From Streptomyces platensis (GTDB taxonomy: Bacteria; Actinomycetota; Actinomycetes; Streptomycetales; Streptomycetaceae): a stretch of 64,000 nucleotides of DNA. The stretch spans positions 2,232,001-2,296,000 of the forward strand of contig NZ_CP023691.1 in NCBI RefSeq assembly GCF_008704855.1, given 5' to 3'. This document shows positions 38,472 to 48,005 of this stretch, in pieces; position 1 is the stretch's first letter, and every line of letters starts with the position of its first letter. The position numbers and the translations under genes are program-made. Under the pieces are notes generated by a model. That model was not told where the DNA came from, searched no databases, and saw nothing but the letters and a program-made list of their open reading frames with translations.

Positions 38472-39455
38472 ATGCCGTTCACGCTCAGCCATGCCGCCGC
38501 CGTGCTCCCGGCCATCCGGCGGAACGGCGCGGCCCGCGGTCCGCTGGTCGCCTCGGCACTCGTGGCGGGGTCGTTCGCACCCGATATGACGTACTACGCG
38601 GACTCCCTGGTTCCCGGCGGCATGGCTTTCGGCGATTTCACCCACTCACTGCCCGGGGTGCTGACCGTGGATGTGCTGGTCACCGCGGCGCTCGTGGGCG
38701 GCTGGCTGCTGGTGCGCGAGCCGTTGATGGCGCTGGTGCCGCGGGCGTGGCGCAGCACGGTCCACACCTTCGTCCGCGGCCGGTCCTGGCGGCCCCAGGG
38801 GCCCCGTGAACTCGCCGCCCTGGTGGGCTGGTTCGTGGTCTCGGCGGTCCTCGGGGCGGTGACCCATGTGGTCTGGGACGCCTTCACCCACCCCGGCCGC
38901 TGGGGCACCCGGCTGGTGCCCGGCCTGGACCGGGTCGTGGGCGGCCTGCCGCTCTCTACGTATGTCCAGTACGGCACCTCGGCGCTCGCACTGGCCGCGA
39001 TGGGCGCGTTCGTGTGGCCGATCCTGCGGCGGCGGGACGGCGGCGGCACGGCGGCCGGGGCGGCCGTGCCGGTCGCGGTACCGGTGCTGACCGTACGGCT
39101 GCGGCTGCTGCTGACCGCCCTGCTCGCGCTGTGTGTGGCGGCCGGCACCGTGCACCGTGTCCTGCGGGCGCGCGCCGTGTTCGGGCCCGAGGTGAGCGCG
39201 CTCGACTACCTCCCGACCGCGCTCTTCGGTGCCGGGGCCGGCCTCGTCCTCGGGCTGCCGCTCTACGCGGTGGCCGTACGACTGCTGCACCGCCGCAGTC
39301 TCCGCAACCGGGCGGCCGGCGGCACGGGCCGCCCGCCGAGGCCCGCGGAGCGGACCGTGCCCCGGGCGGTGGCGCCGGGCGCCGCGGATGCGCCGCCCGT
39401 GACCCCGTCCGGGGCCGCGGCCACGTCGCCGAACTCGCCGTCCGCCACGGAGTGA
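38472..39455 (+). CDS. DUF4184 family membrane protein
   Basis: A 327-residue multispanning protein starting MPFTLSHAAAVLPAIRR, the DUF4184 hallmark, followed by VAGSFAPDMTYYAD and DFTHSLPGVLTVDVL. About seven hydrophobic helices are visible up to residue 270; histidines and aspartates near HVVWDAFTHPGRWG suggest a metal site like that of related membrane metal-dependent hydrolases (YdjM-like), which is inference. The last 55 residues are Pro/Ala-rich. AAGGAG lies 8 bases before the ATG. Its 3' end overlaps, antisense, the extended reading frame of the rhomboid-like gene. Confidence 0.9.
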   Translation: MPFTLSHAAAVLPAIRRNGAARGPLVASALVAGSFAPDMTYYADSLVPGGMAFGDFTHSLPGVLTVDVLVTAALVGGWLLVREPLMALVPRAWRSTVHTFVRGRSWRPQGPRELAALVGWFVVSAVLGAVTHVVWDAFTHPGRWGTRLVPGLDRVVGGLPLSTYVQYGTSALALAAMGAFVWPILRRRDGGGTAAGAAVPVAVPVLTVRLRLLLTALLALCVAAGTVHRVLRARAVFGPEVSALDYLPTALFGAGAGLVLGLPLYAVAVRLLHRRSLRNRAAGGTGRPPRPAERTVPRAVAPGAADAPPVTPSGAAATSPNSPSATE

Positions 39456-40221
39456 CGGGGCCCGAGGACCCCGCTCGCACCCGCGCCCGCACCCGCGCCG
39501 CCGCGCCCCGTCGGGCTACTCGACGAGCGCCGGGCCGGGCTCCGGGCACCGGGGCCGGGGCCGGGGCGGCGCGCCGGGCGGCCCGGAGCAGGAAGGCGCC
39601 GCAGACGAAGCCGATGGCGGCCGCGAGCAGATGTCCGACGGTGGTGAAGTCGGGCAGCACCCCGCTCCAGTCGCCGCCGAGCACCGGCCAGGCGACGACT
39701 CCGGCCGCCGCGAGCCAACGTGCCCGGGGCAGCAGCAGCGCCCCCGCCGCGAGCACCGTCTCGGCCCCGTAGCTGATGCCGAAGTCGGGGGCGTGCCGGA
39801 CGCTGTCCGGGTACCAGCCGTGGGCGAGGGCCACCTGGATCACCGGCACGGTGAGCAGCGTCGCCGCGAGATGCCCCAGGAGGAAGATGCCGTAGGCGCG
39901 CCCCGGTCCGTACCGCCGTTCCAGCCATGCCAGGCTCACGGCGACGCCGAGGCCGAGCGTGATCAGCGTGCCGGCGAATGCCTCCGAGGCGATCTCGGTC
40001 AGGGTGCCGTCGAAGAACAGCAGGCTGCCCGCCAGCACCCGGAGCGGACGGTCCTGAAGATTGTCCAGATGGGTACTGACGCCGAGCAGCACCCGCTGGG
40101 ACTCCGCGGTGGACAGCACCGCGGTGCACCAGACATGCGTCGCCAACAGCAGGGCGAGATAGCCGACGGTGACCGGGCTACGGGAGACATAGGTGCCCAG
40201 GGCGCGGGCCGCACGACGCAT
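38956..40221 (-). CDS. rhomboid-like membrane protein with frameshift-like C-terminal extension
   Basis: As read, 421 residues. The first 210 or so form a six-helix rhomboid-like membrane domain (TVGYLALLLATHVWCTAVL, TLITLGLGVAVSLAWLERRYG, YGIFLLGHLAATLL, FGISYGAETVLAAGALLL, FTTVGHLLAAAIGFVCGAFLL). The GxSG serine of rhomboid proteases is not seen; GISYGAE takes that place. Beyond residue 225 the frame becomes Arg/Pro/Ala-rich and runs 500 bases antisense through the DUF4184 gene. In the other frame a sensible end ALVE-stop occurs at 39516, so a one-base insertion in the GC-rich stretch near 39540-39580, real or a sequencing error, is likely. The ATG at MRRAARALG was chosen; an upstream GTG is possible. 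Confidence 0.65.
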   Translation of the reverse strand: MRRAARALGTYVSRSPVTVGYLALLLATHVWCTAVLSTAESQRVLLGVSTHLDNLQDRPLRVLAGSLLFFDGTLTEIASEAFAGTLITLGLGVAVSLAWLERRYGPGRAYGIFLLGHLAATLLTVPVIQVALAHGWYPDSVRHAPDFGISYGAETVLAAGALLLPRARWLAAAGVVAWPVLGGDWSGVLPDFTTVGHLLAAAIGFVCGAFLLRAARRAAPAPAPVPGARPGARRVARRGAAARVRARVRAGSSGPVTPWRTASSATWPRPRTGSRAAHPRRPAPPPGARSAPRASAGGPCRRPPGCGDCGGAAVVRPPRRAAARGRGRPRHRRARSGGSRARSPRARTRRAPAGHGARCRPPHTARAGRSAAAAAVRSAPVPRPARPPRPPCRRRPAAAGSATRTRPSRPVRAPRCRTGHT

Positions 40222-40362
40222 CACGCGGTGATCAAAGCACAGCGCTTCCGGGCGGAACACGCTCCATGACGCGCCGGGCGACGACCGGTTTCACGCCACC
40301 GGCGGGCGGGCCCGGACCGGTCGCAACTCGCTGCGGTGCGGGCCGGGTTGGGTGATGCGGGC

Positions 40363-40395
40363 GGGTGGTGGCGCGGGGCATTCGCGCCACCACCC
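40363..40395 (-). terminator. polA terminator
   Basis: A 13-base perfect inverted repeat, GGGTGGTGGCGCG and CGCGCCACCACCC with a 7-base loop, lies 10 bases after the polA stop codon. Confidence 0.85.
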
Positions 40396-40405
40396 GTGTC
40401 CCGGC

Positions 40406-43144
40406 TCAGTGGGCTGCCGACTCCCAGTCCTTGCCGAAGCCGACCGAGACGTCCAGCGGGGCGCTCAGTTCGGCCGCGGCGGCCATTTCGCGGCGGACCA
40501 GTTCCTCGACCTGCCGGCGTTCGCCGGGGGCCACCTCGACCACGATTTCGTCATGGACCTGGAGCAGCAGCCGGGACTCCAGCTCCGCGGTCCGCAGCGC
40601 CGCGTCGACCCGCAGCATCGCGATCTTGACGATATCGGCGGCGGTGCCCTGGATCGGGGCGTTGAGCGCCATCCGCTCGGCCGTCTCGCGGCGCTGGCGG
40701 TTGTCGCTGTTGAGGTCGGGGAGATAGCGGCGGCGGCCGAGCATCGTCTCCGTGTAGCCGGTGGCGCGGGCCTCCTCCACGACGCGCTGGAGGTAGTCGC
40801 GCACCCCGCCGAAGCGCTCGAAGAAGTTGTCCATCAGCTTGCGGGCCTCATCGGGCTGGATGCCCAGCTGCTGAGAGAGGCCGAAGGCCGACAGCCCGTA
40901 CGCCAGGCCGTAGGACATCGCCTTGATCTTGCGGCGCATCTCCGGGTCGACCTTGGTCTTGTCGACCGAGAAGACATGCGAGGCGACGGTGGTGTGCAGG
41001 TCCTCACCGGAGGTGAACGCCTCGATCAGGCCCTCGTCCTCGGAGAGATGGGCCATCACCCGCAGCTCGATCTGGCTGTAGTCGGCGGTCAGCAGCGAAT
41101 CGAAGCCCTCGCCGACGACGAAGCCGCGGCGGATCGCCCGGCCCTCGTCCGTGCGCACCGGGATGTTCTGGAGATTGGGGTCCGTGGAGGACAGCCGGCC
41201 GGTGGCCGCCACGGTCTGGTTGAAGGTGGTGTGGATCCGGCCGTCGGCGGCGATGGTCTTGATCAGGCCCTCGACGGTCGTGCGCAGCTTGGCCTGCTCA
41301 CGGTGCCGGAGCATGATCACCGGGAGCTCGTTGTCGGTCTGCGCGGCCAGCCACGCGAGCGCATCGGCGTCGGTGGTGTAACCCGTCTTGGTCTTCTTGG
41401 TCTTGGGCAGGCCCAGCTCGCCGAAGAGGACCTCCTGGAGCTGCTTGGGCGAGCCCAGGTTGAACTCATGGCCCGCGGCGGCGTGCGCCTCCTTGACGGC
41501 CTGCTGCACCGCGCCGGCGAACTGCTGCTCCATCCGCTCCAGCCAGCCCCGGTCCGCGGCGATACCGGCCCGCTCCATCCGGGCCAGCAGCACGCTGGTC
41601 GGCAGCTCCACATCGCGCAGCAGCCCGGCCGCGCCGGCCTCCGCCAGCTTCGCCTCGAACGCCGTCCCCAGATCGAGGACCGTACGGGCCTGCCCCATCA
41701 GGGCGTCCGCCTCGGCCTCCTCGTCCGCGCCGAACGCCAGCTGGCCGTCACCGGCCGCCGCCGGGGCGAGATCACGCCCCAGGTATTCGACGGACAGTGC
41801 GTCCAGGGCGAAGGAGCGGCGGCCCGGCTTGACCAGATAGGCGGCCAGCGCGGTGTCCATGCCGACGCCGTCGATGGTCCAGCCGTGCTCGCCGAAGACC
41901 CGCATCAGGCCCTTGGCGTTGTGCATCACCTTGGGGCGGGCGGCGTCCGCGCTCCAGGCGGCGAAGGCCCGCTCGTCGGCCTCGTCGAGCTGCGACGGGT
42001 CGAACCAGGCGGCCGGGCCGTCGGCGGCGGCCAGCGCGATCTCTGCGACGCTGCCGCTGCCGAGGGTCCAGACGTCGACCGTGGCCACGCCGAGCGGTCC
42101 CGTGCCGTGTTCGGCCAGCCACGGAGCGAGTTCACCCGCGCCGATGACGGTGCCGTCCACCTCGACGCCGGGGGCCGGGGCGGCCTCGTCGGCGGCCTCG
42201 GCGGCGCCCGGGTCGACGGCGTGCAGCCGGTCGCGCAGGCCCTGGTTGCGGATCTCCAGGGCGTTGAAGAGGACCGCGAGGGCGTCACGGTCGTACGCCT
42301 CGCGGGTCAGCTCCGCCGGGCCGCACGGCAGCTCGACATCGCGCACCATCTCCGTGAGCCGGCGGTTGAGCTTCACCGCCTCCAGGTGCTCGCGGAGGTT
42401 GGCGCCCGCCTTGCCCTTGACCTCGTCGACGCGCTCCACCAGCTCGGCGAACGAGCCGAACTGGTTGATCCACTTCGTGGCGGTCTTCTCGCCGACGCCC
42501 GGGATGCCGGGGAGGTTGTCGGACGGGTCGCCGCGCAGCGCCGCGAAGTCCGGGTACTGGGCGGGGGTCAGGCCGTACTTCTCGAAGACCTTCTCCGGGG
42601 TGAAGCGGGTCAGCTCCGAGACGCCCTTGGTGGGGTAGAGGACCGTGACGTCGTCGGAGACCAGCTGGAAGGAGTCGCGGTCGCCGGTGACGATCGAGAC
42701 GTGGAAGCCCTGGGCGGTGGCCTGCTCGGTGAGGGTGGCGATGACGTCGTCGGCCTCGAAGCCCTCGATCGCGAAGCGCTTGACCCGCATCGCGTCGAGC
42801 ATCTCGCCGATCAGCTCGACCTGGCCCTTGAACTCGTCGGGCGTCTTGGAGCGGTTCGCCTTGTAGTCCGCGAATTCCTCGGACCGCCAGGTCTTGCGGG
42901 AGACGTCGAACGCCACCGCGAAATGCGTGGGCGCCTCGTCGCGCAGGGTGTTCGCGAGCATCGACGCGAAGCCGTAGATCGCATTGGTCGGTTGTCCCGT
43001 GACGGTCGTGAAATTCTCCACGGGCAGGGCGAAGAACGCCCGGTATGCCATGGAATGCCCGTCCATCAGGAGCAGGCGGGGACGGCCGCCCGCCGCCGCT
43101 TCGGTCCCGGTCGCTTCGCTCTTCTTCGCTGCCTTTGCTGCCAC
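40406..43144 (-). CDS. polA: DNA polymerase I
   Basis: A 912-residue family A polymerase for gap filling and Okazaki-fragment processing. The 5'-nuclease domain (about residues 22-310) has DGHSMAYRAFFALP, ADDVIATLTEQA and LRGDPSDNLPGIPGVGEKTA. The middle domain (about 330-520) keeps the exonuclease fold but lacks the DxE metal motif (LGVATVDVWTLG in its place), so proofreading is absent, as usual in actinobacterial PolA. The polymerase domain has motif A DYSQIELRVMAH, motif B RRKIKAMSYGLAYG and motif C LLQVHDEIVVEV. The GTG start VAAKAAKKSEAT was chosen because a damage-type promoter -10 ends seven bases upstream. Confidence 0.97.
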   Translation of the reverse strand: MAAKAAKKSEATGTEAAAGGRPRLLLMDGHSMAYRAFFALPVENFTTVTGQPTNAIYGFASMLANTLRDEAPTHFAVAFDVSRKTWRSEEFADYKANRSKTPDEFKGQVELIGEMLDAMRVKRFAIEGFEADDVIATLTEQATAQGFHVSIVTGDRDSFQLVSDDVTVLYPTKGVSELTRFTPEKVFEKYGLTPAQYPDFAALRGDPSDNLPGIPGVGEKTATKWINQFGSFAELVERVDEVKGKAGANLREHLEAVKLNRRLTEMVRDVELPCGPAELTREAYDRDALAVLFNALEIRNQGLRDRLHAVDPGAAEAADEAAPAPGVEVDGTVIGAGELAPWLAEHGTGPLGVATVDVWTLGSGSVAEIALAAADGPAAWFDPSQLDEADERAFAAWSADAARPKVMHNAKGLMRVFGEHGWTIDGVGMDTALAAYLVKPGRRSFALDALSVEYLGRDLAPAAAGDGQLAFGADEEAEADALMGQARTVLDLGTAFEAKLAEAGAAGLLRDVELPTSVLLARMERAGIAADRGWLERMEQQFAGAVQQAVKEAHAAAGHEFNLGSPKQLQEVLFGELGLPKTKKTKTGYTTDADALAWLAAQTDNELPVIMLRHREQAKLRTTVEGLIKTIAADGRIHTTFNQTVAATGRLSSTDPNLQNIPVRTDEGRAIRRGFVVGEGFDSLLTADYSQIELRVMAHLSEDEGLIEAFTSGEDLHTTVASHVFSVDKTKVDPEMRRKIKAMSYGLAYGLSAFGLSQQLGIQPDEARKLMDNFFERFGGVRDYLQRVVEEARATGYTETMLGRRRYLPDLNSDNRQRRETAERMALNAPIQGTAADIVKIAMLRVDAALRTAELESRLLLQVHDEIVVEVAPGERRQVEELVRREMAAAAELSAPLDVSVGFGKDWESAAH

Positions 43145-43151
43145 GCCCCCG

Positions 43152-43174
43152 ATCCTGCCACGCCCCACTGACAA
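43152..43174 (-). promoter_or_regulatory. RecA-NDp/PafBC-type promoter of polA
   Basis: TTGTCAGTG, eight bases, CAGGAT on the - strand; only the first base of the -10 departs from TTGTCRGTG-N8-TANNNT. It lies seven bases from the chosen GTG start, implying a leaderless mRNA. Confidence 0.75.
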
Positions 43175-43410
43175 TCCCCGCCGCGGCGGCCCCGGCCCCT
43201 CGCCGTACACCGCTCCGCCCCCGTCGCCGCACACCGCACCGGCACCCGCCCGCACACCGCTCGGGCCGTGCCGCACCCCCGGGAACCGCCCCCGCCCGCA
43301 CCTGCGGCGAGCACCTCTACACCGCCCCGCACGTCCGTGACAGGATCTGATGCGTACCGCAACGATCCGCCGGTGCCGGCGGAGCAGCTCACGGCTCAAG
43401 GGAGAGCGCC

Positions 43411-45711
43411 ATGGCAGGCAAGCCGCCCGCGTCGGACCCCGTCCAGGACGCGCCCCAGGTCAGCGCACCCCAGCACGCCGCCGTCGGGCTGCCGGCGATC
43501 GCTCACGCGCTGCGCATCTCCCAGCAGCAGATGGGCGTGCGCCGCACCGCCCTCACCCTGCTGCGGGTCAACCAGCCGGACGGGTTCGACTGCCCCGGCT
43601 GTGCCTGGCCCGAGCCCGACAAGCCGCACACCGCCGAATTCTGCGAGAACGGCGCCAAGGCCGTCGCCGAAGAGGCCACCCTGCGCCGCGTCACCCCGGA
43701 CTTCTTCGCCGCGCACTCCGTTGCCGACCTCGCGGACCGCAGCGGCTACTGGCTCGGCCAGCAGGGCCGCCTCACCCACCCCATGTACCTCGCCGAGGGC
43801 GCCGACCACTACGAGCCGGTGAGCTGGGAGCGGGCCTTCGACATCGTCGGCGAGGAGCTGACCGCCCTCGACTCCCCCGACGAGGCCGTCTTCTACACCT
43901 CCGGGCGCACCAGCAACGAGGCCGCCTTCCTCTACCAGCTCTTCGCCCGCGAATTCGGCACCAACAACCTCCCCGACTGCTCCAACATGTGCCATGAGTC
44001 GTCGGGCTCCGCCCTGACGGAGACCATCGGCATCGGCAAGGGCAGCGTCCTCCTGGAGGACCTCTACAAGGCCGACCTGATCATCGTCGCCGGCCAGAAC
44101 CCGGGCACCAACCACCCGCGGATGCTCACCGCCCTGGAGCAGGCCAAGGCCGGCGGCACAAAGATCATCTCGATCAACCCGCTGCCCGAGGCCGGACTGG
44201 AGCGCTTCAAGAACCCGCAGACCCCGCGCGGTCTGGCCGGCGGCGGCACCGCGCTGACCGACCTCTTCCTCCAGGTACGCCTCGGCGGCGACCAGGCACT
44301 CTTCCGCGCCCTCAACCGCCTCGTGCTCGACACCGAGGGAGCCCTCGACGAGGACTTCATCCGTGAACACACCCACGGCTTCGAGGAGTTCGCGCGCACG
44401 GCCCGCGCCGATGACGACTGGGACGAGACGCTGCGCGCCACCGGCCTGACCCGCGCGGAGATCGACCGCACGCTCGCCATGGTCCTCGCGTCGAAGCGCA
44501 CCATCGTGTGCTGGGCCATGGGCCTGACCCAGCACAAGCACTCCGTCCCCACCATCCAGGAAGTCGTCAACTTCCTCCTGCTGCGCGGCAACATCGGCCG
44601 CCCCGGCGCCGGCGTCTGCCCCGTACGCGGCCACAGCAACGTCCAGGGCGACCGCACCATGGGCATCTTCGAGCGGCCCGCGCCCGCCTTCCTCGACGCC
44701 CTGGAGAAGGAGTTCGGCTTCGCTCCGCCCCGGGAGCACGGCCTCGATGTCGTCCGCGCCATCCGCGCGCTGCGCGACGGGCAGGCCAAGGTGTTCTTCG
44801 CGATGGGCGGCAACTTCGTCTCCGCCACCCCCGACACCGACGTCACCGAGGCCGCCATGCGCCGCGCCCGGCTGACCGTCCATGTCTCCACCAAGCTCAA
44901 CCGCTCGCATGTGATCACCGGCGCCCGCGCACTGATCCTGCCGACGCTGGGCCGTACGGAACGCGATGTGCAGACCGGCCCGGACGGCGCGCCCGCCGAA
45001 CAGTTCGTGACGGTCGAGGACTCCATGGGCATGGTGCACGCCTCCCGCGGCCGCCTGGCGCCCGCCGGCCCCCAGCTGCTGTCCGAGACGGCCATCGTCG
45101 CCCGGCTGGCGCGCCGTGTCCTGGGCGCCGGAAGCCGCACCCCCTGGGAGGAGTTCGCGCGGGACTACGCGACGATCCGCGACCGTATCGCCCATGTCAT
45201 CCCGGGCTTCGAGGACTTCAACACCAGGGTCGCCCGCCCCGGAGGCTTCGCCCTCCCGCACGCCCCCAGGGACAAGCGCAGCTTCCCCACCGCCACCGGG
45301 AAGGCCAACTTCACCGCCGCGCCCGTCGAATACCCCACCGCCCCCGAAGGGCGGCTGCTGCTCCAGACGCTGCGCTCCCACGACCAGTACAACACCACCG
45401 TCTACGGCCTCGACGACCGCTACCGCGGCATCAAGAACGGCCGCCGGGTGGTGCTCGTCCACCCCGACGACGCCCGCGAACGGGGCCTGGCCGACGGCGC
45501 GTACACCGACCTGGTCAGCGAATGGACGGACGGCAGCGAGCGGCGCGCGCCCGGCTTCCGCGTCGTGCACTACCCGACGGCCCGCGGCTGCGCGGCCGCC
45601 TACTACCCCGAGACCAATGTCCTGATCCCGCTCGACCACACCGCCGACACCAGCAACACCCCCGCCGCCAAGTCGATCGTGATCCGCCTGGAGAGCCCCC
45701 GGGAGGACTGA
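43411..45711 (+). CDS. FdhF/YdeP family molybdopterin oxidoreductase
   Basis: A 766-residue protein of the FdhF/YdeP branch of the molybdopterin (bis-MGD) oxidoreductase superfamily. Family blocks are FDCPGCAWPEPDKPHTAEFC near residue 57, TSGRTSNEAAFLYQLFAREFG, DCSNMCHESSG (residues near 190, the molybdenum-ligand region), GQNPGTNHPRML and LRGNIGRPGAGVCPVRGHSNV. The N-terminal [4Fe-4S] cysteine set of true formate dehydrogenases is not evident, and substrate is unknown. No transmembrane or Tat signal is visible, so it is cytoplasmic. GGGAGAG precedes the ATG. A hotdog thioesterase gene follows after about 115 bases. Confidence 0.93.
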   Translation: MAGKPPASDPVQDAPQVSAPQHAAVGLPAIAHALRISQQQMGVRRTALTLLRVNQPDGFDCPGCAWPEPDKPHTAEFCENGAKAVAEEATLRRVTPDFFAAHSVADLADRSGYWLGQQGRLTHPMYLAEGADHYEPVSWERAFDIVGEELTALDSPDEAVFYTSGRTSNEAAFLYQLFAREFGTNNLPDCSNMCHESSGSALTETIGIGKGSVLLEDLYKADLIIVAGQNPGTNHPRMLTALEQAKAGGTKIISINPLPEAGLERFKNPQTPRGLAGGGTALTDLFLQVRLGGDQALFRALNRLVLDTEGALDEDFIREHTHGFEEFARTARADDDWDETLRATGLTRAEIDRTLAMVLASKRTIVCWAMGLTQHKHSVPTIQEVVNFLLLRGNIGRPGAGVCPVRGHSNVQGDRTMGIFERPAPAFLDALEKEFGFAPPREHGLDVVRAIRALRDGQAKVFFAMGGNFVSATPDTDVTEAAMRRARLTVHVSTKLNRSHVITGARALILPTLGRTERDVQTGPDGAPAEQFVTVEDSMGMVHASRGRLAPAGPQLLSETAIVARLARRVLGAGSRTPWEEFARDYATIRDRIAHVIPGFEDFNTRVARPGGFALPHAPRDKRSFPTATGKANFTAAPVEYPTAPEGRLLLQTLRSHDQYNTTVYGLDDRYRGIKNGRRVVLVHPDDARERGLADGAYTDLVSEWTDGSERRAPGFRVVHYPTARGCAAAYYPETNVLIPLDHTADTSNTPAAKSIVIRLESPRED

Positions 45712-45827
45712 CCGCCCACGGGGCGGCCGGGCGGGAACAACGACCCCGCGCTGAGCGCTTGCTCAGGGGCCTGATAGGAACAGCACGGATCGACGACGAT
45801 CACGGGCGAGCGAACGGAGCCGTAGGC

Positions 45828-46301
45828 ATGGGTGAGCGCAGCACCACCACATTTCCGCAGGAGATCCTGGACCAGTGGGCCGGCCTCGGCCTCGACCTGC
45901 CCTCCTTCTTCTCCGCGGGCCACCTCGGCGAGCGGATGAGCGTGCAGGTCACCGAGGCCGCGCCCGAGCGCATCGTCGGCACCATGCCTGTCGAGGGCAA
46001 CACCCAGCCCTATGGACTGCTGCACGGCGGCGCCTCGGCCGTCCTCGCCGAGACCCTCGGCTCCGTAGGCGCCATGCTGCACGGCGGCCCCACCAAGCTC
46101 GCCGTCGGCGTCGACCTGAACTGCACCCACCACCGCGGCGTGCGCTCCGGACTGGTCACCGGCGTCGCCACCCCGGTACACCGCGGCCGCTCCACCGCCA
46201 CCTACGAGATCGTGATCACCGACGAACAGGACAAGCGGGTCTGCACCGCCCGGCTGACCTGCATGCTGCGCGAGGTGGACACCGACGCCTACCGCGCCTG
46301 A
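45828..46301 (+). CDS. hotdog-fold thioesterase (PaaI/YbgC-like)
   Basis: A 157-residue acyl-CoA thioesterase of the PaaI/ComA type. The signature VEGNTQPYGLLHGGASAVLAETLGS (residues about 57-81) contains the oxyanion/helix HGG motif and the catalytic acidic residue E77-T; DLNCTHHRGVRSGLVTGVATPVHRGRST forms the second half. It should cleave a small acyl- or aroyl-CoA thioester in the cytoplasm; the exact substrate is unknown. GGAG lies 9 bases before the ATG. A hairpin terminator follows the stop. Confidence 0.93.
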   Translation: MGERSTTTFPQEILDQWAGLGLDLPSFFSAGHLGERMSVQVTEAAPERIVGTMPVEGNTQPYGLLHGGASAVLAETLGSVGAMLHGGPTKLAVGVDLNCTHHRGVRSGLVTGVATPVHRGRSTATYEIVITDEQDKRVCTARLTCMLREVDTDAYRA

Positions 46302-46769
46302 TCCACCCCGGCCGGCACTCCGCCCGCCGCCGTCACGGCCCCGCCCCCGGTCCCGGGAGCGGGGCCGTCCGCGTATCCGTAACTCTGAGTAACCCATGCG
46401 CCGTGCGTCGCCCGGCGCAACTCCCGTACCCCCCACGGGCATCGGCACCACCCTGACCGGCGCATCCGCTATCCGGACGCCGTTCCGTCACCACGCGCCC
46501 CATCCCCCCGTGGAAGTGCGAGTTCACCCTCCGCACCGCGTTCGCCCTGCGGTGTAAGGACCATAACGGCATAACGCTCATCGAAGGTCATAACAAGAGC
46601 GTCACATCCTGGTCGGCGCCTCTGCCGATGCGGCGAACACCGGCTTAGAGTCACCGCCAGTCACCGCGCCGCCGGGCCCGCTGACGGAGCACGCACCCTC
46701 GCGCCCCAGCCCGCCCGGCCGCGGAACGGCCATGCGACAGCCGTGGCCGCGCCAGGGAAAGGACTGATC
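46302..46769. other. intergenic region ahead of the liv operon
   Basis: About 470 bases with no supported gene. It contains the thioesterase terminator, three CATAAC elements (46562, 46570, 46589) in a less GC-rich patch, and TAGAGT (46646-46651), a possible -10 of the livK promoter about 120 bases upstream of the start. Confidence 0.5.
46335..46368 (+). terminator. terminator after the thioesterase gene
   Basis: ACGGCCCCGC and GCGGGGCCGT form a perfect 10-base stem around a 14-base loop, 34 bases after the stop codon. Confidence 0.8.
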
Positions 46770-48005
46770 GTGCGTCACCGTTCCTTGCTTCTCCTCACCA
46801 CCGCAGTCACCGCCGGCGCCCTCACGCTCTCCGCGTGCGGCTCCCGCGGCGACAACAAGAGCGGCGACGGCTCCAAGACCACCGTCGTCATCGGCCTCGA
46901 CGCCCCCACCACCGGCGAGCTCTCCGCCCTGGGCCTGGGCATCCGCAACTCCGCCCAGCTCGCCATCGACACCGCCAACAAGGCCGGCGAGGTCAAGGGC
47001 GTCACCTTCAAGCTCGAAGCCCTCGACGACAAGGCCCTCCCCAACGTCGGCCAGCAGAACGCCACCAAGCTCGCCGGCGACAAGGACGTGCTCGGCGTGG
47101 TCGGCCCGCTCAACTCCGGCGTCGCCCAGTCCATGCAGCAGGTCTCCAAGCAGAACAACCTCACCCTGATCTCGCCGGCGAACACCACGCCCGACCTGAC
47201 CCAGGGCAAGGACTGGAAGCAGAACAAGCGCGTCCGCCCCTTCCCCACCTACTTCCGCACCGCCACCACCGACGAGGTGCAGGGCGCCTTCGACGGCCAG
47301 TACGCGTGGGAGAAGATGAAGGTCAAGAAGGCCTATGTGATCGACGACCAGAAGACCTACGGCGTCGGCCTGGCCTCCTCCTTCAAGGACCAGTTCAGCA
47401 AGCTCGGCGGAAAGATCGCCGGCACCGAACACGTCAGCCCCGACGACCGTGACTTCAAGGCCGTCGTCTCCAAGGTCAAGTCCGCCAAGCCCGACCTGGT
47501 CTTCTACGGCGGCGAATACCCCGCCTCCGGCCCGCTCAGCCAGCAGCTCAAGGACGGCGGCGTCACCGTTCCCCTCATGGGCGGCGACGGCATGTACAGC
47601 GGCGACTACATCAAGCTCAACAAGAAGGCGCAGGGCGACTACGCCTCCTCCGTCGGCAAGCCCGTCGAAGAGCTGCCCTCCGCCAAGAAGTTCATCGCCG
47701 CCTACAAGGCAGCCGGCTTCAAGGAGTCCTACGAGGCCTACGGCGGCTCCACCTACGACTCGACCTGGGCCATCATCCAGGCCGTGAAGAAGGTCGTCGA
47801 GGACAGCGACGGCAAGCTCCCCGACGACGCCCGCAAGAAGGTCGTCGACGCGATGAACAAGGTCACCTTCGACGGTGTCACCGGCCCCATCGCCTTCGAC
47901 AAATACGGCGACACCACCAACACCATGATCACCGCCTACCAGGTGGACAAGGGGAAGTGGGCCTCCCGCTTCAGCGCCGAATTCAAGAAGTTCGACAAGA
48001 GCTGA
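46770..48005 (+). CDS. livK: branched-chain amino acid ABC transporter substrate-binding lipoprotein
   Basis: A 411-residue periplasmic-binding-type lipoprotein. The GTG start VRHRSLLLLTTAVTAGALTL leads to the lipobox LSAC with acylated C23; AAAGGA lies 7 bases upstream. The mature part is a Peripla_BP_6 domain with VVIGLDAPTTGELSALGLGI, VVGPLNSGVAQSMQQVSKQNN, TLISPANTTPDL and the family's tyrosine-rich second lobe (YEAYGGSTYDSTWAIIQA). It should deliver leucine, isoleucine, valine or related amino acids to the LivHMGF complex encoded next. Confidence 0.95.
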   Translation: MRHRSLLLLTTAVTAGALTLSACGSRGDNKSGDGSKTTVVIGLDAPTTGELSALGLGIRNSAQLAIDTANKAGEVKGVTFKLEALDDKALPNVGQQNATKLAGDKDVLGVVGPLNSGVAQSMQQVSKQNNLTLISPANTTPDLTQGKDWKQNKRVRPFPTYFRTATTDEVQGAFDGQYAWEKMKVKKAYVIDDQKTYGVGLASSFKDQFSKLGGKIAGTEHVSPDDRDFKAVVSKVKSAKPDLVFYGGEYPASGPLSQQLKDGGVTVPLMGGDGMYSGDYIKLNKKAQGDYASSVGKPVEELPSAKKFIAAYKAAGFKESYEAYGGSTYDSTWAIIQAVKKVVEDSDGKLPDDARKKVVDAMNKVTFDGVTGPIAFDKYGDTTNTMITAYQVDKGKWASRFSAEFKKFDKS

